Notes: generated from the letters alone by a model not told the origin. A stretch of DNA of 64,000 nt from Bacteroidota bacterium (GCA_023424015.1 JAFAEM010000007.1:1-64000), one strand, 5' to 3'. Shown: positions 42,058-51,703, numbered from the stretch's first letter. Made by a program: numbers and translations.

Positions 42058-42867
42058 TTATTCATCATAGTCTTCCAGATCGATAACATCGATGTATTGC
42101 TCCACTGAAAACCAGTCATTGAACATTTTATACGTCCTTTTCTGCGGCCAGTCAACAGTATCCTGGGACCAGGCGTTCAGTTGGTTGGAAAATATCGTGT
42201 CAAAATTTTTCTTCAGCCATTTACCCAGTTCATTTGGCTCAAACATCACCGGTGCGAGGTAGATCCTGCCTTTTGTGATTTCATCGGTATCGGTGGGCCC
42301 CTCTGTGATTTGACGAATCCAATCCAAATATGCGGGTTTAGGTTTGACCATAAAAGCCGAACGGTCAGCATAGATTTCCTCCTCATACTCCTCTTCAAAT
42401 TCGTCGCCTGCATTAATACCCACGTCTTCAAGATATGCATCCAAAGTTTTGGCGATGACGGTCACATGCAATACGCCGTCTTCGTCTTCTTTGATCATAA
42501 ACTCGCTCAGGAACCAGTCGTACCCGGGAAGGGTCTTTTGCTTTTGCTCGATCAGTTTTTCGAGCAATGAAAAACCGTCTCGTTGATGTCTCAAATGATC
42601 CTTGGTTTGATCCAACAGTAATTTAAATATCTCGGGCGAGAAATTTTTCAGGTTGGCCAGGTTCCAGGCTACGATACCCAGCTCTAGCATTGCTTCCAGT
42701 TCCTCTCTGTCACCAATGTCTTCGGTAAAAGGTTTGATCAACCCGAGCAATAGGGCGGAATATTTTATCCCGGGTTCAGGATTAGTTGCATTTCCTTTTT
42801 TATTTTGATGCATTTGTATGACCCTGGACTGATTGGTGCCGTCCTGTTTATTATTGCTTTTGTTCAT
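42058..42867 (-). CDS. Hypothetical soluble protein with acidic centre
   Basis: 269 residues, no signal peptide. The middle carries a strongly acidic stretch ('INAGDEFEEEYEEEIY') followed by 'AFMVKPKPAYLDWIR' and an end rich in aromatic residues ('KWLKKNFDTIFSNQLNAWSQD', 'TYKMFNDWFSVEQY'). The C-terminal half resembles a family of uncharacterised Bacteroidota proteins with the same 'KP.P..DW' and 'LKKNF..IF..QL..W' pattern; that similarity is from memory. It is probably co-transcribed with the HEAT-like gene downstream. Confidence 0.65.
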   Translation of the reverse strand: MNKSNNKQDGTNQSRVIQMHQNKKGNATNPEPGIKYSALLLGLIKPFTEDIGDREELEAMLELGIVAWNLANLKNFSPEIFKLLLDQTKDHLRHQRDGFSLLEKLIEQKQKTLPGYDWFLSEFMIKEDEDGVLHVTVIAKTLDAYLEDVGINAGDEFEEEYEEEIYADRSAFMVKPKPAYLDWIRQITEGPTDTDEITKGRIYLAPVMFEPNELGKWLKKNFDTIFSNQLNAWSQDTVDWPQKRTYKMFNDWFSVEQYIDVIDLEDYDE

Positions 42868-42962
42868 ATATTAAAATTAAGGCAGGCGGTTTAATAAACA
42901 CAATAAAGTTCAAACCCGGGAATAAAGCTCCATCAACAATTAAATAGAGAAGAGCGGACGTA

Positions 42963-43463
42963 TTACTCCAAAATGTCTTTTTTCATTTTTTTCCATACGT
43001 CCCTGCTAATTGTTATGATCGGGAGATCATCACCTCCTAAATCGACCTTTAGGCATCCGGCATAGTCGTAACAGCGGAAGATATCTTTAAGAATCCCATT
43101 TTCAGTATCAATAATAAATGCAAAGCCATCCAGCACTTTGTGGGACAGCCTGTGCTTCAATTCAAAATGCTTGACAAGTTTGCCTTTTCCTTCCGGGCAG
43201 CCACAGCATTCAGAATCCCGTACCGCAACATAGTAGGGGACGGGCATTTCGGATTTTATTTCAGAAAACAAATCCTTTAATTGTGCCAGGAAAAGATATT
43301 TTTCCTTGTCTTCAAAAACATCATCTTCCTGCATATAGGGCTCAAAGATGGAAGCATCCTGCGAAATACAGGCTTCAATGAACTTGCTGATGACAAGCTG
43401 GCTTTGGTTTAGATCCTGCTGATCTCTGAACTGGATCCTGGAGCGGAGATGAATCGTTGTCAT
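42963..43463 (-). CDS. Hypothetical cytoplasmic protein with clustered cysteines
   Basis: 166 residues, no signal peptide. Cysteines cluster in 'RDSECCGCPEGKGK' and 'FRCYDYAGC', which could bind a metal. The N-terminal half is helical ('QSQLVISKFIEACISQDASIF'), the rest has an NTF2-like flavour ('HEFELKHRLSHKV' type text around 118-130, then 'GFAFIIDTENGILKDIF'). I do not recognise the family. It sits 95 bp upstream of the acidic protein on the same strand. The 285 bp to its right hold only the terminator of the next gene. Confidence 0.55.
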   Translation of the reverse strand: MTTIHLRSRIQFRDQQDLNQSQLVISKFIEACISQDASIFEPYMQEDDVFEDKEKYLFLAQLKDLFSEIKSEMPVPYYVAVRDSECCGCPEGKGKLVKHFELKHRLSHKVLDGFAFIIDTENGILKDIFRCYDYAGCLKVDLGGDDLPIITISRDVWKKMKKDILE

Positions 43464-43630
43464 AATGGGTCAGTTTATTTTGATAATTATAGGTGCGAAG
43501 CGCCTAATGAAAGATATTGTAATTCCTGCGATAAAAACCGGTATGGGGAAAGGTTCCGGCCTTGCTGTGTCAGGATTGTGGAGAATTTCTAAATCCTTGT
43601 TTTATCAGATAGATGTCACCCAGCTAAATG

Positions 43631-43656
43631 AAAAGGGCCGGTAAGAATACCAGCCC
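43631..43656 (-). terminator. Probable terminator of the outer-membrane barrel gene at 43.7 kb
   Basis: On the minus strand GGGCTGGT pairs with ACCGGCCC (one mismatch), loop ATTCTT, then TTTTCATTT. About 93 bp past the stop. Confidence 0.6.
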
Positions 43657-43748
43657 GGAACATTAACATGAGAGAAAACTAAAAACATTAATATTTTTAT
43701 GCGATCCTCAACTTTGGATCATTGATCATTCGAATATTCTTTCACCAT

Positions 43749-46208
43749 TTAATTCCCCGCCCTCTGTCTTTCTTCTTCCGAACCCGTGGTTCTTCTCCTT
43801 GCAGCCTGCACTTTATTGTTCCCAAATCGGTAGGTGAAACTTAGAGTGGTCACGCGGCTTTCACGATACGCGTGCCATTTTTCAATATAAACCCCGGGAT
43901 AAGTGATCGTAGCGCGGGGAAGATTGGTCCAGAAGATATCAGTGGTATTCAGACGCACCGTCCCTTTGTTTTTCATGACTGATTTCTGAACGCCGGCAGA
44001 AAGTCCCCACTGGGGTTTTGAAACCATAAAACCGTATTGGCCACCTGAATAGAAATTGCCGTTAAGCTCAGCACCCCATCCCTTTTTAAAGGTAAAGCTG
44101 TTGTTACTGGTCGCATTAAAAGCAGGCTTCCCATTGTCCAGTGTAGTACCAGCCAGGTTGCCGTTGAAGTGATTATAAAATACATTGCCGTTGTTGATCA
44201 TGTTCCACCATTTCGTAAGTCTTATCGGTGCTGAAACTGTTAGTCCAAAATAATCGGATGATTCCAGGTTGATGGGTATCTGGACGGTAACATTATCATC
44301 AGAGGGAATATTGGGGAATACATCCCTGAATCTCGCGATGGCAATATTCTGGTTGTCTTTTGTATGACTGTAGCCCAGTGTGAAGTTGAGATTTTTTAGG
44401 GTATAACTCAGTTCGTACGACCAGGTGAGCTGTGGCAGCAAACCTGGTTGGCCGGTCGCATAGGTGGTGACGTCGATAAGGAATAAAAACGGGTTGAGGT
44501 TATTGTAACCCGGACGGTCGATACGCCGGCTCACAGAAAGTCCCAGGCTTTGGTCTTCTTTTATATGGTAGTTCAGAAATGCTGAGGGAAATAGTTGGAA
44601 ATAGCTTGAATCAAAACGCTGGTTGCCCTTTACCTGGTGTGTTTTGATATGGGTGTGTTCGCCACGCAAACCCAGCTGCCAGTCGAATTTTTTATAAGCT
44701 TTACTAAAATTGACATAACCCGCGTTGTTGCTCTCTTCGTAAAAAAAGCGGTTGGTTTTGTTTACATCGTTTATGGGTGTGCCACTACTTACATCGAAAA
44801 ATTTGGCGTCATTGTCGCTGGATACAAAACTGATCTTTCCACCTGCCTCAAATTTTGCCTTATTTTTTAATGGATGCACATAGTCCAGCTTAGCGGTTTT
44901 CAGCGTAAGTTCTCCTTCCTGGTCGCCATCAAGCCGGTAATCGTCCCGCAAAGGGTCGCCATTGGTTTTATAATAGCTGGTTTTATTATAAGAAAGCGAA
45001 CTGGATTTGAAAACGCCATAGTCTACATCAGCGGTCAGCTCTTTGCCGGTGCTATCGAAACTATGTTTGAAGTTGACATTGGCGAAGATATTCCGGCCGT
45101 GATCATTATTACCTGCGTTAGTTTCAAAAGTTGAAAGCGGTTGTCCGTTTGCATCGATTACAGTTGCCAGGTTATCGCTGATCCTTTTAAAATGGTTGAA
45201 ATTGCCATTCACTACGAAACCTATAATCGTCTTTTTGCCTGGGAAAAAATCAGCGCCAAACCTCGCAGCATTTGATGTGATGGGAAAACGTCCGTAATTG
45301 TCTTTGATATCACGGCCCACAAAATTTCCGTTTTCATAGAAGTTTCGGTCGAGAATAAGATTATTGAGTCCCTTGCGGTAAGCATAATTGTAGTTTCCAA
45401 ATATGTTGACCTTTTTATTACGATAGTTAAAAGTAGTGCCCGCGTTGGCTTTAGGGTAAACGCCCTGGCCATAACCGGCAGTGAATGTACCGTTGATACC
45501 AAAACGCTGATCTTTTTTCATCCGGATATCGATGATCCCCGAATTACCTGCCGCATCATATTTAGCAGAAGGATTGGTGATGATCTCGATACGTTCGATC
45601 GCATTGGCCGGAAGCCCGCGAAGGTAATTGGCCAGATCAGCGCCACTCATCGGCGATGGCTTTCCATCTATCATGATAATAACGCCCTGCCGGCCACGGA
45701 GGCCGAATACATCATTTTGATCAACCGTTACACCAGGGGAACGTTCAAGCACATCCATGGCCGAACTGCCTGCGCTTACAATACTATTCTCCACATTTAC
45801 CACCAGCCGGTCGTTGAGTCTTTGAATAAAAGGTTTTTTACTGGTCACTGTTACGCCACTCAGTTGGGTAGCCTGTGAAGTGAGTATGAGTTTTCCCGCG
45901 TTTTGTACCGGTTCGGCTTCGGTTATGTTTATTGCAGGAGAGTAAGAGGTTGTTGAATTGACCATGCTGGCTCGCACCAGGTACGAACCTAAATTCAACC
46001 TGTCAAATTCCGCCATGCCTTTGGAATCTGTGATAGCTAATTTAACCAGTGAAGAATCTGCAGCCTTTAGTAATTCCACCGTCGCGTTTTCCACCGGCGA
46101 TTCTTTTTCATTGAATACAGTTATGCGAATCACAGCACCGGGAACGGTTTGCGACTGCACGAAAATGGGTGCTATAAAAAGGAGGAGTAAAACCAATATT
46201 GATCTCAT
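43749..46208 (-). CDS. Outer-membrane beta-barrel family protein (TonB-receptor-like)
   Basis: 819 residues: signal peptide (1-19, ending 'FVQSQ'), a carboxypeptidase-regulatory-like domain ('IRITVFNEKESPVENATVELLKA'), a plug ('DRLVVNVENSIVSAGSSAMDVLERSPGVTVDQND', in outline, 'GRQGVIIMIDGKPSPMSG', 'NAIERIEIITNPSAKYDAAGNSGIID') and a long barrel ending near 'VTTLSFTYRFGNNKVQAARRR'. The final Arg-rich tail of about 20 residues after the barrel is unusual. It is the class often annotated 'outer membrane receptor' without known cargo. There is no SusD partner, so polysaccharide uptake is unlikely. Confidence 0.87.
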   Translation of the reverse strand: MRSILVLLLLFIAPIFVQSQTVPGAVIRITVFNEKESPVENATVELLKAADSSLVKLAITDSKGMAEFDRLNLGSYLVRASMVNSTTSYSPAINITEAEPVQNAGKLILTSQATQLSGVTVTSKKPFIQRLNDRLVVNVENSIVSAGSSAMDVLERSPGVTVDQNDVFGLRGRQGVIIMIDGKPSPMSGADLANYLRGLPANAIERIEIITNPSAKYDAAGNSGIIDIRMKKDQRFGINGTFTAGYGQGVYPKANAGTTFNYRNKKVNIFGNYNYAYRKGLNNLILDRNFYENGNFVGRDIKDNYGRFPITSNAARFGADFFPGKKTIIGFVVNGNFNHFKRISDNLATVIDANGQPLSTFETNAGNNDHGRNIFANVNFKHSFDSTGKELTADVDYGVFKSSSLSYNKTSYYKTNGDPLRDDYRLDGDQEGELTLKTAKLDYVHPLKNKAKFEAGGKISFVSSDNDAKFFDVSSGTPINDVNKTNRFFYEESNNAGYVNFSKAYKKFDWQLGLRGEHTHIKTHQVKGNQRFDSSYFQLFPSAFLNYHIKEDQSLGLSVSRRIDRPGYNNLNPFLFLIDVTTYATGQPGLLPQLTWSYELSYTLKNLNFTLGYSHTKDNQNIAIARFRDVFPNIPSDDNVTVQIPINLESSDYFGLTVSAPIRLTKWWNMINNGNVFYNHFNGNLAGTTLDNGKPAFNATSNNSFTFKKGWGAELNGNFYSGGQYGFMVSKPQWGLSAGVQKSVMKNKGTVRLNTTDIFWTNLPRATITYPGVYIEKWHAYRESRVTTLSFTYRFGNNKVQAARRRTTGSEEERQRAGN

Positions 46209-46275
46209 GCGTTGGGTTTAGGGATCAAATATTGGTATAAAACGAACTTCTTCGTAGTTATTTGGTATGGCCAGT

Positions 46276-46299
46276 AAAAACAGGCCTACAGGCGGTAGG
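46276..46299 (-). terminator. Possible terminator of the M28 peptidase gene
   Basis: On the minus strand CCTAC-CGCCT-GTAGG is followed by CCTG and TTTTT. The T-run starts four bases after the stem, so this is only moderately convincing. Confidence 0.45.
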
Positions 46300-46350
46300 T
46301 TTTGTCGTAACGCTGTCTGTTTTTTACATTAAAACTTATGCTTAATTATG

Positions 46351-48006
46351 TCAACGTGCGCTGTCTCTCAATGCTTTAAACTCAGATCCCTTCTTCCAGG
46401 CCGGCCATTCATCACCATATGCTAGCCTGCGTCCCAGGCGAAAAAGCAGCCTTAGGTCCGCGATTGCGCCATCCAGTTTCCAGGTGCCGGCATCGAATTC
46501 ATCAGACGGGCGATGGTAGTTCTTTTGATTGTATTCTTCAACCCTCTTTTTGCCATAGTCTTTGTCCTGTCCTATGACATCAGTACCATTATTAGTGAAT
46601 ATAGCCGGGATACCGACCTTGGCAAAATTGAAATGATCTGAGCGGTAGTAGTATCCTGCTTCGGGATGATTTTCATATGCGATAACGCGGTTCTCTTTCG
46701 CGGCTTCTTCTTTTAAGTAGTCTTCCAGTTCAGACTGTCCTTCCCCAACTATGATAATATCTTTTGTTTGTCCGTACCAGTTCAGGCCATCCATGTTGAT
46801 GTTCGCTACCGTTTTTGCGGCGGGATAGACCGGGTTTTGCGCATAGTACGCCGAACCCCATAATCCCTGCTCTTCCGCTGTGACGGACAGGAAAACGACG
46901 GTACGTTTTGGTTTCGCCTCAATGCTTTTATATGCCCTGGCCAATTCGATCAACCCGGCTGTTGCGCTGGCATTGTCTAATGCGCCATTATAAATTGAAT
47001 CACCGGTTTCATCGGGTTTGCCAATGCCGAGGTGATCCCAATGTGCCGTATAAACGATGGTTTCCTCGGGACGTTCAGTGCCGGTGACCTTCCCTATCAC
47101 ATTCATTGACTTACTATAACTGGTGGTTACGGTCATACTGGTGGACAAGCTCACACCCAGTGGACGGCCTCTGAAACCACGTTTATCCGCGGTAGCTAAT
47201 AGAGTCGTATCAAAACCCGCTACAGTCAGTATTTTACTGGCAGCAGTCGCGGATACCCAGCCGATGATATCACACAAGGCTTCATTTTTGCCTCGGTCAT
47301 CAAGCCTGAGGCGGGATGTGTTCCAGTTATTTTGTGGGACAGTAAATGGATAGCTCGCAGCGGCTGTGTTGTGTACGATCAGGCAACCCCTGGCGCCCTG
47401 CCTGGCGGCTTCTTCAAATTTATAGGTCCATCTGCCGTAGTAGGTCATGGTATTACCTTTGAATAAAGTACTGTCGCCGGCATGAAAACCAGGATCATTC
47501 ACTAACACCATTACCACTTTCCCTTTCACATCTAGTCCTTCATAATCATTCCAGTTATGTTCTGGCGCAACTACACCATACCCGGCAAAGACGATCTCAG
47601 TTTGATCCAGTGATACCGTAGGTTCCGTTTTATTGGTCCAGATCACATATTCATCCAGGCCTCTTAATTCAAAATTCCCTCTTGGTGAAAATACCTGCAT
47701 CCGCGGCGCGGCATTGGTGGTGATGCGTACCATCGGCACTTCCTGGAAATAACTATCTCCATTGCCCGGCTCGAGACCTGCGAGTTTGAACTGTTGTTCC
47801 AGGTATGCTATTGTTTTGGCTTCGCCCGGTGAGAAAGGTTTTCTACCCTCAAACTCATCTGACGCAAGAACGGATATGTTTTGAGCAAGGCTGTCAGCAT
47901 TCAATGCTGCGAAACCGTCCTGGTCACCCAGCGCAACGTCTCCGTTTTTGCAGGAATATAAAAACAAAAAACAGACAGCTGCGGTGGTTGATATATTGCG
48001 GGTCAT
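46351..48006 (-). CDS. M28 family zinc aminopeptidase lipoprotein with PA domain
   Basis: 551 residues. The signal ends 'FLFLYSCKNG' with a lipobox-like Cys at about residue 19. A protease-associated insert ('AGYGVVAPEHNWNDYEGLDVKGKVVMVLVND' in outline) precedes the catalytic M28 domain with zinc ligands in 'YTAHWDHLG', 'YNGALDNASATAGLIELA', 'VTAEEQGLWGS' and 'NINMDGLN', and a later 'YYRSDHFNFAKVGIPA' His. These enzymes release N-terminal amino acids from peptides in the periplasm or at the surface. It lies between the barrel and OmpA genes, each with its own terminator. Confidence 0.93.
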   Translation of the reverse strand: MTRNISTTAAVCFLFLYSCKNGDVALGDQDGFAALNADSLAQNISVLASDEFEGRKPFSPGEAKTIAYLEQQFKLAGLEPGNGDSYFQEVPMVRITTNAAPRMQVFSPRGNFELRGLDEYVIWTNKTEPTVSLDQTEIVFAGYGVVAPEHNWNDYEGLDVKGKVVMVLVNDPGFHAGDSTLFKGNTMTYYGRWTYKFEEAARQGARGCLIVHNTAAASYPFTVPQNNWNTSRLRLDDRGKNEALCDIIGWVSATAASKILTVAGFDTTLLATADKRGFRGRPLGVSLSTSMTVTTSYSKSMNVIGKVTGTERPEETIVYTAHWDHLGIGKPDETGDSIYNGALDNASATAGLIELARAYKSIEAKPKRTVVFLSVTAEEQGLWGSAYYAQNPVYPAAKTVANINMDGLNWYGQTKDIIIVGEGQSELEDYLKEEAAKENRVIAYENHPEAGYYYRSDHFNFAKVGIPAIFTNNGTDVIGQDKDYGKKRVEEYNQKNYHRPSDEFDAGTWKLDGAIADLRLLFRLGRRLAYGDEWPAWKKGSEFKALRDSAR

Positions 48007-48049
48007 AACGAAAAAGTTTAACGGCGTGAAAGAATACGCGTGATGATTA

Positions 48050-48090
48050 TTGAAAAAAAAGAAAGTTATCCATTACGGGATAACTTTCTT
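48050..48090 (-). terminator. Strong terminator of the OmpA-family gene
   Basis: Perfect 13-bp stem AAGAAAGTTATCC/GGATAACTTTCTT (48059-48071 with 48078-48090), six-base loop; on the minus strand it is followed by a run of T. Confidence 0.9.
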
Positions 48091-48108
48091 TCTAAAAGGA
48101 AAATTTTT

Positions 48109-48981
48109 TTAGCCTTTGTTTGGTTCGAGCAATTTGAAGAATTGGTCAAGCTGAGGCAGGATCACGATCCTTGTTCTGCGGTTGGAAGCGCGACCTTCTT
48201 TTGTTGAGTTGTCAGCAATCGGGTTGTATTCACCGCGACCAGCAGCTGCCATCTTCGCAGGATCAAGTCCATATTGCTTTTGAAGAATTCTCACTACAGA
48301 TGTAGCACGTTTAACACTCAGATCCCAGTTGTCGAGTACATAACCGGCACCACGATATTCTACATTATCGGTATGACCTTCTACCATGAATTCTATATCA
48401 GGCTGATTTTTTAATACTGTTGCGACTTTGCCCAATACTTCTTTAGCCTGTGGTGTTACATCAAACTTTGCAGTTTTGAAAAGAAGCTTGTCGGAGATAT
48501 CGATGTACACAACACCTTTGTCAACTTTGATATTGATGTCTTCATCAGCCATATTTCCGATCGCGCCTTTGAGGTTCATCACCAACGCCATGTTGAGTGA
48601 ATCCTTGCGCGCCATTTGTTGTTGCAGCGTTTGGATATAAGAATCTTTCGCGCCTATATTTTCCATGGATTTCTTGATGCTCTCAGCCTGTGAAGCCGAG
48701 ATCACCGAAAGATCCTCCAGTTGTTTGAGGGCTTGTGTATTGTTCTGCTTTAAGAAATCGATTTGCTTGTTAAGATTGGCAATATCGGTTTCGAGGCCTG
48801 ATTTCTGGCGTTGCAGTTCTGCCTTTGCATCGTTGCAGGCAGCGAGATCGCCCTGCACCTGTGTGTATTGCGTTTGCAAAGTTGCATAATCGGCCTGTGA
48901 TTTTTTAAACTTCTTACTGCTTACGCAGGAAAAAAGAAATACAGCCGATATGGCAGGGAACACAATTTGTTTCACATTCAT
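48109..48981 (-). CDS. OmpA-family lipoprotein with coiled-coil
   Basis: 290 residues. Lipoprotein signal ('ISAVFLFSCVSSKK', Cys about residue 19), a long coiled coil (about 30-135, heptads such as 'LQRQKSGLETDIANLNKQIDFLKQ' in part), and a C-terminal OmpA peptidoglycan-binding domain (about 160-280, 'DKLLFKTAKFDVTPQAKEVL', 'FMVEGHTDNVEYRG', 'LSVKRATSVVRIL', 'GRGEYNPIADNSTKEGRASNRRTRI' in outline). It ties the outer membrane to the cell wall. Own promoter and terminator. Confidence 0.95.
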   Translation of the reverse strand: MNVKQIVFPAISAVFLFSCVSSKKFKKSQADYATLQTQYTQVQGDLAACNDAKAELQRQKSGLETDIANLNKQIDFLKQNNTQALKQLEDLSVISASQAESIKKSMENIGAKDSYIQTLQQQMARKDSLNMALVMNLKGAIGNMADEDINIKVDKGVVYIDISDKLLFKTAKFDVTPQAKEVLGKVATVLKNQPDIEFMVEGHTDNVEYRGAGYVLDNWDLSVKRATSVVRILQKQYGLDPAKMAAAGRGEYNPIADNSTKEGRASNRRTRIVILPQLDQFFKLLEPNKG

Positions 48982-49065
48982 AATGGACTTGTTTTAAATT
49001 GAATAAAAATAATCAGTTAATAAAAAAGATAGAATTACGGAATGCAGGATAGGTTTAAAGAAGGG

Positions 49066-49073
49066 CAAAGATA
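49066..49073 (-). promoter_or_regulatory. -7 promoter element of the OmpA-family gene (TATCTTTG)
   Basis: Exact TAnnTTTG on the minus strand, 84 bp before the start. A TTTG lies 24 bp further upstream, slightly beyond the usual spacing. Confidence 0.6.
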
Positions 49074-49279
49074 TAAGAACATTAAAGTTCATTTACTCAA
49101 ACTTTGTTAATAAATGCCTCCCAAAAACATGCCTGTTTTATAAAAAATAGTCATACATCGTCAAATTCCGGTCAGCAATAAAGGTAACTTTCTTTTTGCG
49201 GGTTAAAATATTCAGTTCACCGAAAAAATAATGTGGCTTCCGGATTTTCTTCCAACTTTGCGCAGCATAAAATTTATGT

Positions 49280-50512
49280 ATGGCAAAGGACCGTAAAGCG
49301 GCGATCGGGTTTATTTTTATTACGTTGCTGATCGATGTGATGGGCTGGGGTTTGATCATCCCGGTGATGCCGGAACTTATCGCGCAACTGAAAAATGTAT
49401 CCATCAATGAGGCCAGCCCTTATGGTGCCTGGTTGCTTTCTGTGTATGCCATTACACAATTCGTGTTCGCGCCGGTGATCGGCAACCTGAGTGATCGTTA
49501 TGGTCGCAGGCCGGTATTACTGGCTTCACTCACAGGCTTTGGAATCGATTATCTTTTTCTTGCCCTGGCACCTACTTATGGCTGGTTGTTCCTGGGTCGC
49601 ATTATCGCGGGTGTTACAGGCGCCAGTTTTACTACGGCATCGGCCTATATCGCCGATATCAGCACCGCGGAAACAAGGGCCAAGAATTTCGGTATGATCG
49701 GCGCCGCATTTGGGCTGGGCTTCGTAATCGGTCCGGCATTGGGTGGACTGCTTGCGGGACTGGGGATCAGGGCCCCGTTCTATGCTGCGGCCGTGCTTTG
49801 TTTACTCAATGCATTGTACGGTTATTTTGTATTACCCGAATCCCTGTCTAAAGAAAATCGCCGTTCGTTCCAGTGGAAAAGGGCCAATCCATTTGGATCG
49901 CTTCAGTTATTAAAACGATATCCAGCAGTTGGCGGTCTGGCCATTTCATTTTTTCTGATCTACCTGGCGGTACAATCTGTACAGGGCAACTGGAATTTCT
50001 TTACTATCTATCGTTTTAACTGGAGTGAAAAAATGGTGGGCATATCCCTGGCTGTGGTCGGGTTGCTGGTGGGTGCGGTGCAGGGCGGACTCACAAGAGT
50101 TGTCAATCCCTGGCTGGGTAATGAAAAGAGCATTTATGTAGGGCTGTTATTATATACTCTGGGTCTTGGATTATTTGCCTTTGCTACCGAGGGCTGGATG
50201 ATGTTTGCCTTCCTGGTGCCCTATTGCCTTGGCGGAATATCCGGACCCGCAATTCAATCGATTCTGGCAGGACATGTGCCGCCTTCGGAACAGGGAGAAC
50301 TCCAGGGCGCATTGACAAGCCTGATGAGCCTGACGACTATTATTGGACCGCCACTGATGAATAATCTTTTCTATCATTTTACCAAACCCGGGGCAGGGCT
50401 GCATTTCCCTGGTGTGGCCTTCCTGGTGGGAGCCGTGCTAATGCTCTTCAGTGTGCTCGTGAGTTTCTATGTTTTGCAGAAGGAGAAAAAACAGGTAATG
50501 CAATCTACCTGA
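49280..50512 (+). CDS. MFS transporter of the TetA/TCR drug-efflux type
   Basis: 410 residues with twelve hydrophobic segments. Hallmarks of the DHA1 drug:H+ antiporters are visible: 'IDVMGWGLIIPVMPEL' in the first span, the motif A loop 'GNLSDRYGRRPVLL', and the motif C-like 'IGAAFGLGFVIGPALGGLLAG'. It should pump a small hydrophobic compound out across the inner membrane using protons. Sequence type is close to chromosomal 'TCR/Tet' proteins, which usually do not give tetracycline resistance. The 3' end overlaps the convergent ArsC-like gene by 8 bp. Confidence 0.92.
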   Translation: MAKDRKAAIGFIFITLLIDVMGWGLIIPVMPELIAQLKNVSINEASPYGAWLLSVYAITQFVFAPVIGNLSDRYGRRPVLLASLTGFGIDYLFLALAPTYGWLFLGRIIAGVTGASFTTASAYIADISTAETRAKNFGMIGAAFGLGFVIGPALGGLLAGLGIRAPFYAAAVLCLLNALYGYFVLPESLSKENRRSFQWKRANPFGSLQLLKRYPAVGGLAISFFLIYLAVQSVQGNWNFFTIYRFNWSEKMVGISLAVVGLLVGAVQGGLTRVVNPWLGNEKSIYVGLLLYTLGLGLFAFATEGWMMFAFLVPYCLGGISGPAIQSILAGHVPPSEQGELQGALTSLMSLTTIIGPPLMNNLFYHFTKPGAGLHFPGVAFLVGAVLMLFSVLVSFYVLQKEKKQVMQST

Positions 50513-50879
50513 GTGTGCGCACGGCTTCTATAAGCGCAGCGACATTCTTTTTTTCACTGCCAATAAATATTTTTTCGCCGATAATCACTACGGGGCGCTT
50601 GAGAAAAGTATATTCATCGAGAATGTACTGCTGGTAGTCTTTTTCGCTGAGAGATTTGTCTTTAAGGCCGAGTTCCTTGTATTTTAATGCCCGCCTGCTG
50701 AACAGGGCTTCATAGCTTCCCGCCATCTTTTTCATCTGGTCGAGTTGACGCGGAGTGATCTTTTCTGTTTTGATATCCTGCAATTCAAAACCCAGGTGAC
50801 CAGGATCGGACAGAATACCCGCTTCCTGTAGAATTGCGGCGCAGGTAGAGCAGGTGCCCAGGTAATAAATTTTCTTCAT
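50505..50879 (-). CDS. ArsC/Spx-family (YffB-like) protein
   Basis: 124 residues from the ATG at 50879; a longer frame that starts at 50978 lies inside the nfu gene and is rejected. 'MKKIYYLGTCSTCAAI' gives Cys10-x2-Cys13 in the thioredoxin-like fold, followed by 'ALFSRRALKYKELGL' and 'FLKRPVVIIGEKIFIG', the ArsC/Spx pattern. Members include arsenate reductases and redox-sensing proteins; the arsenate-binding Arg set cannot be confirmed by eye. It starts 2 bp after the nfu stop, so the two form an operon concerned with thiol or Fe-S chemistry. Confidence 0.85.
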   Translation of the reverse strand: MKKIYYLGTCSTCAAILQEAGILSDPGHLGFELQDIKTEKITPRQLDQMKKMAGSYEALFSRRALKYKELGLKDKSLSEKDYQQYILDEYTFLKRPVVIIGEKIFIGSEKKNVAALIEAVRTLR

Positions 50880-50881
50880 GC

Positions 50882-51481
50882 TTATTCGGACATCGCAACC
50901 ACCTCTTTTACTTCGGGGATCATGCGTTTCATCATCCCTTCGATACCGGCTTTGAGTGTGATCATTGAGGATGGGCAACCGCTGCAGCTTCCCTGCATAG
51001 CCAGGTTTACAGTGCCGTCTTCATAACTTTTGAACTGGATCGCACCTCCGTCCATTTCCACGGCGGGGCGAACATAATTATCGAGAAGTTCTTTGATCCT
51101 TTTTACTACATCATCATCGTCAGCTGCCACAGTATTGCTGCTGTCAGTCTTCATAGCTGCAACTTCTTCCTCGTTTACGATAGGCTTGCCTTCCTCCAGG
51201 TATTCCTTCAAAAATTGGCGGATGGACGGGATCACGTCCTGCCAATCTTCAGTTTCGCTGGTTTTCGTCAGGGTGACAAAATTGCTGGCGATAAAGATGG
51301 CTTTCACGAAAGGGAAACCGAAAAGCTCCGTTGCCAGCGGCGAGGGTTTGGCGCTCTCCACATCCGGAAAATCAATGCTCTTGCCGGGGTACAGCAGTTT
51401 GTTGGCTACAAACTTCATGGTTTCCGGGTTTGGAGTCATTTCCGTATAAATACTGATAATCGGGCTTCCGGTCTTAATCAT
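50882..51481 (-). CDS. NifU-like Fe-S scaffold/carrier protein (Nfu)
   Basis: 199 residues. An Nfu N-terminal domain (1-95, 'IYTEMTPNPETMKFVANKLLYPG' in outline) is followed by an acidic linker and the NifU C-terminal domain (about 125-195) with the cluster-binding pair Cys166/Cys169 in 'GSCSGCPSSMITL'. Nfu receives [4Fe-4S] clusters and passes them to target enzymes in the cytoplasm. A match to the -7 promoter consensus is 21 bp upstream, and the ArsC-like gene follows directly. Confidence 0.96.
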   Translation of the reverse strand: MIKTGSPIISIYTEMTPNPETMKFVANKLLYPGKSIDFPDVESAKPSPLATELFGFPFVKAIFIASNFVTLTKTSETEDWQDVIPSIRQFLKEYLEEGKPIVNEEEVAAMKTDSSNTVAADDDDVVKRIKELLDNYVRPAVEMDGGAIQFKSYEDGTVNLAMQGSCSGCPSSMITLKAGIEGMMKRMIPEVKEVVAMSE

Positions 51482-51501
51482 AATCTCGTTTTTTAGGACT
51501 G

Positions 51502-51509
51502 CAAAAATA
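51502..51509 (-). promoter_or_regulatory. -7 promoter element of the nfu operon (TATTTTTG)
   Basis: Exact TAnnTTTG on the minus strand, 20 bp before the nfu start. No convincing -33 element. Confidence 0.55.
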
Positions 51510-51703
51510 ACAATAATTCTCCCGCTAATGTTTAAAAATGGCTGAAAACCTCGTTAAACCTTCCACGGGTGGGTTTTGGGTGGTTTTGACTGGCGGAACT
51601 ATAATTTGGTATAAATAGAGCCCTTGTACACAATTATAAGCTACTGATTTCACTTAGGCAGCATACCAGGTGCTTCTGATTCTTGTAATTAGAATACTTT
51701 CAT

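Noticed and set aside
46209..46350. SusD-type partner or polysaccharide utilisation locus next to the barrel at 43.7-46.2 kb
   Set aside because: No SusD-like gene, glycoside hydrolase or sensor adjoins it; neighbours are an M28 peptidase and unknown proteins.
49138..49407. 89-codon minus-strand frame before the MFS gene
   Set aside because: It overlaps the start of the clear MFS transporter on the other strand and has no family resemblance.
50880..50978. N-terminal extension of the ArsC-like protein
   Set aside because: The added 33 residues are an out-of-frame reading of the nfu 3' end; the family start matches the ATG at 50879.
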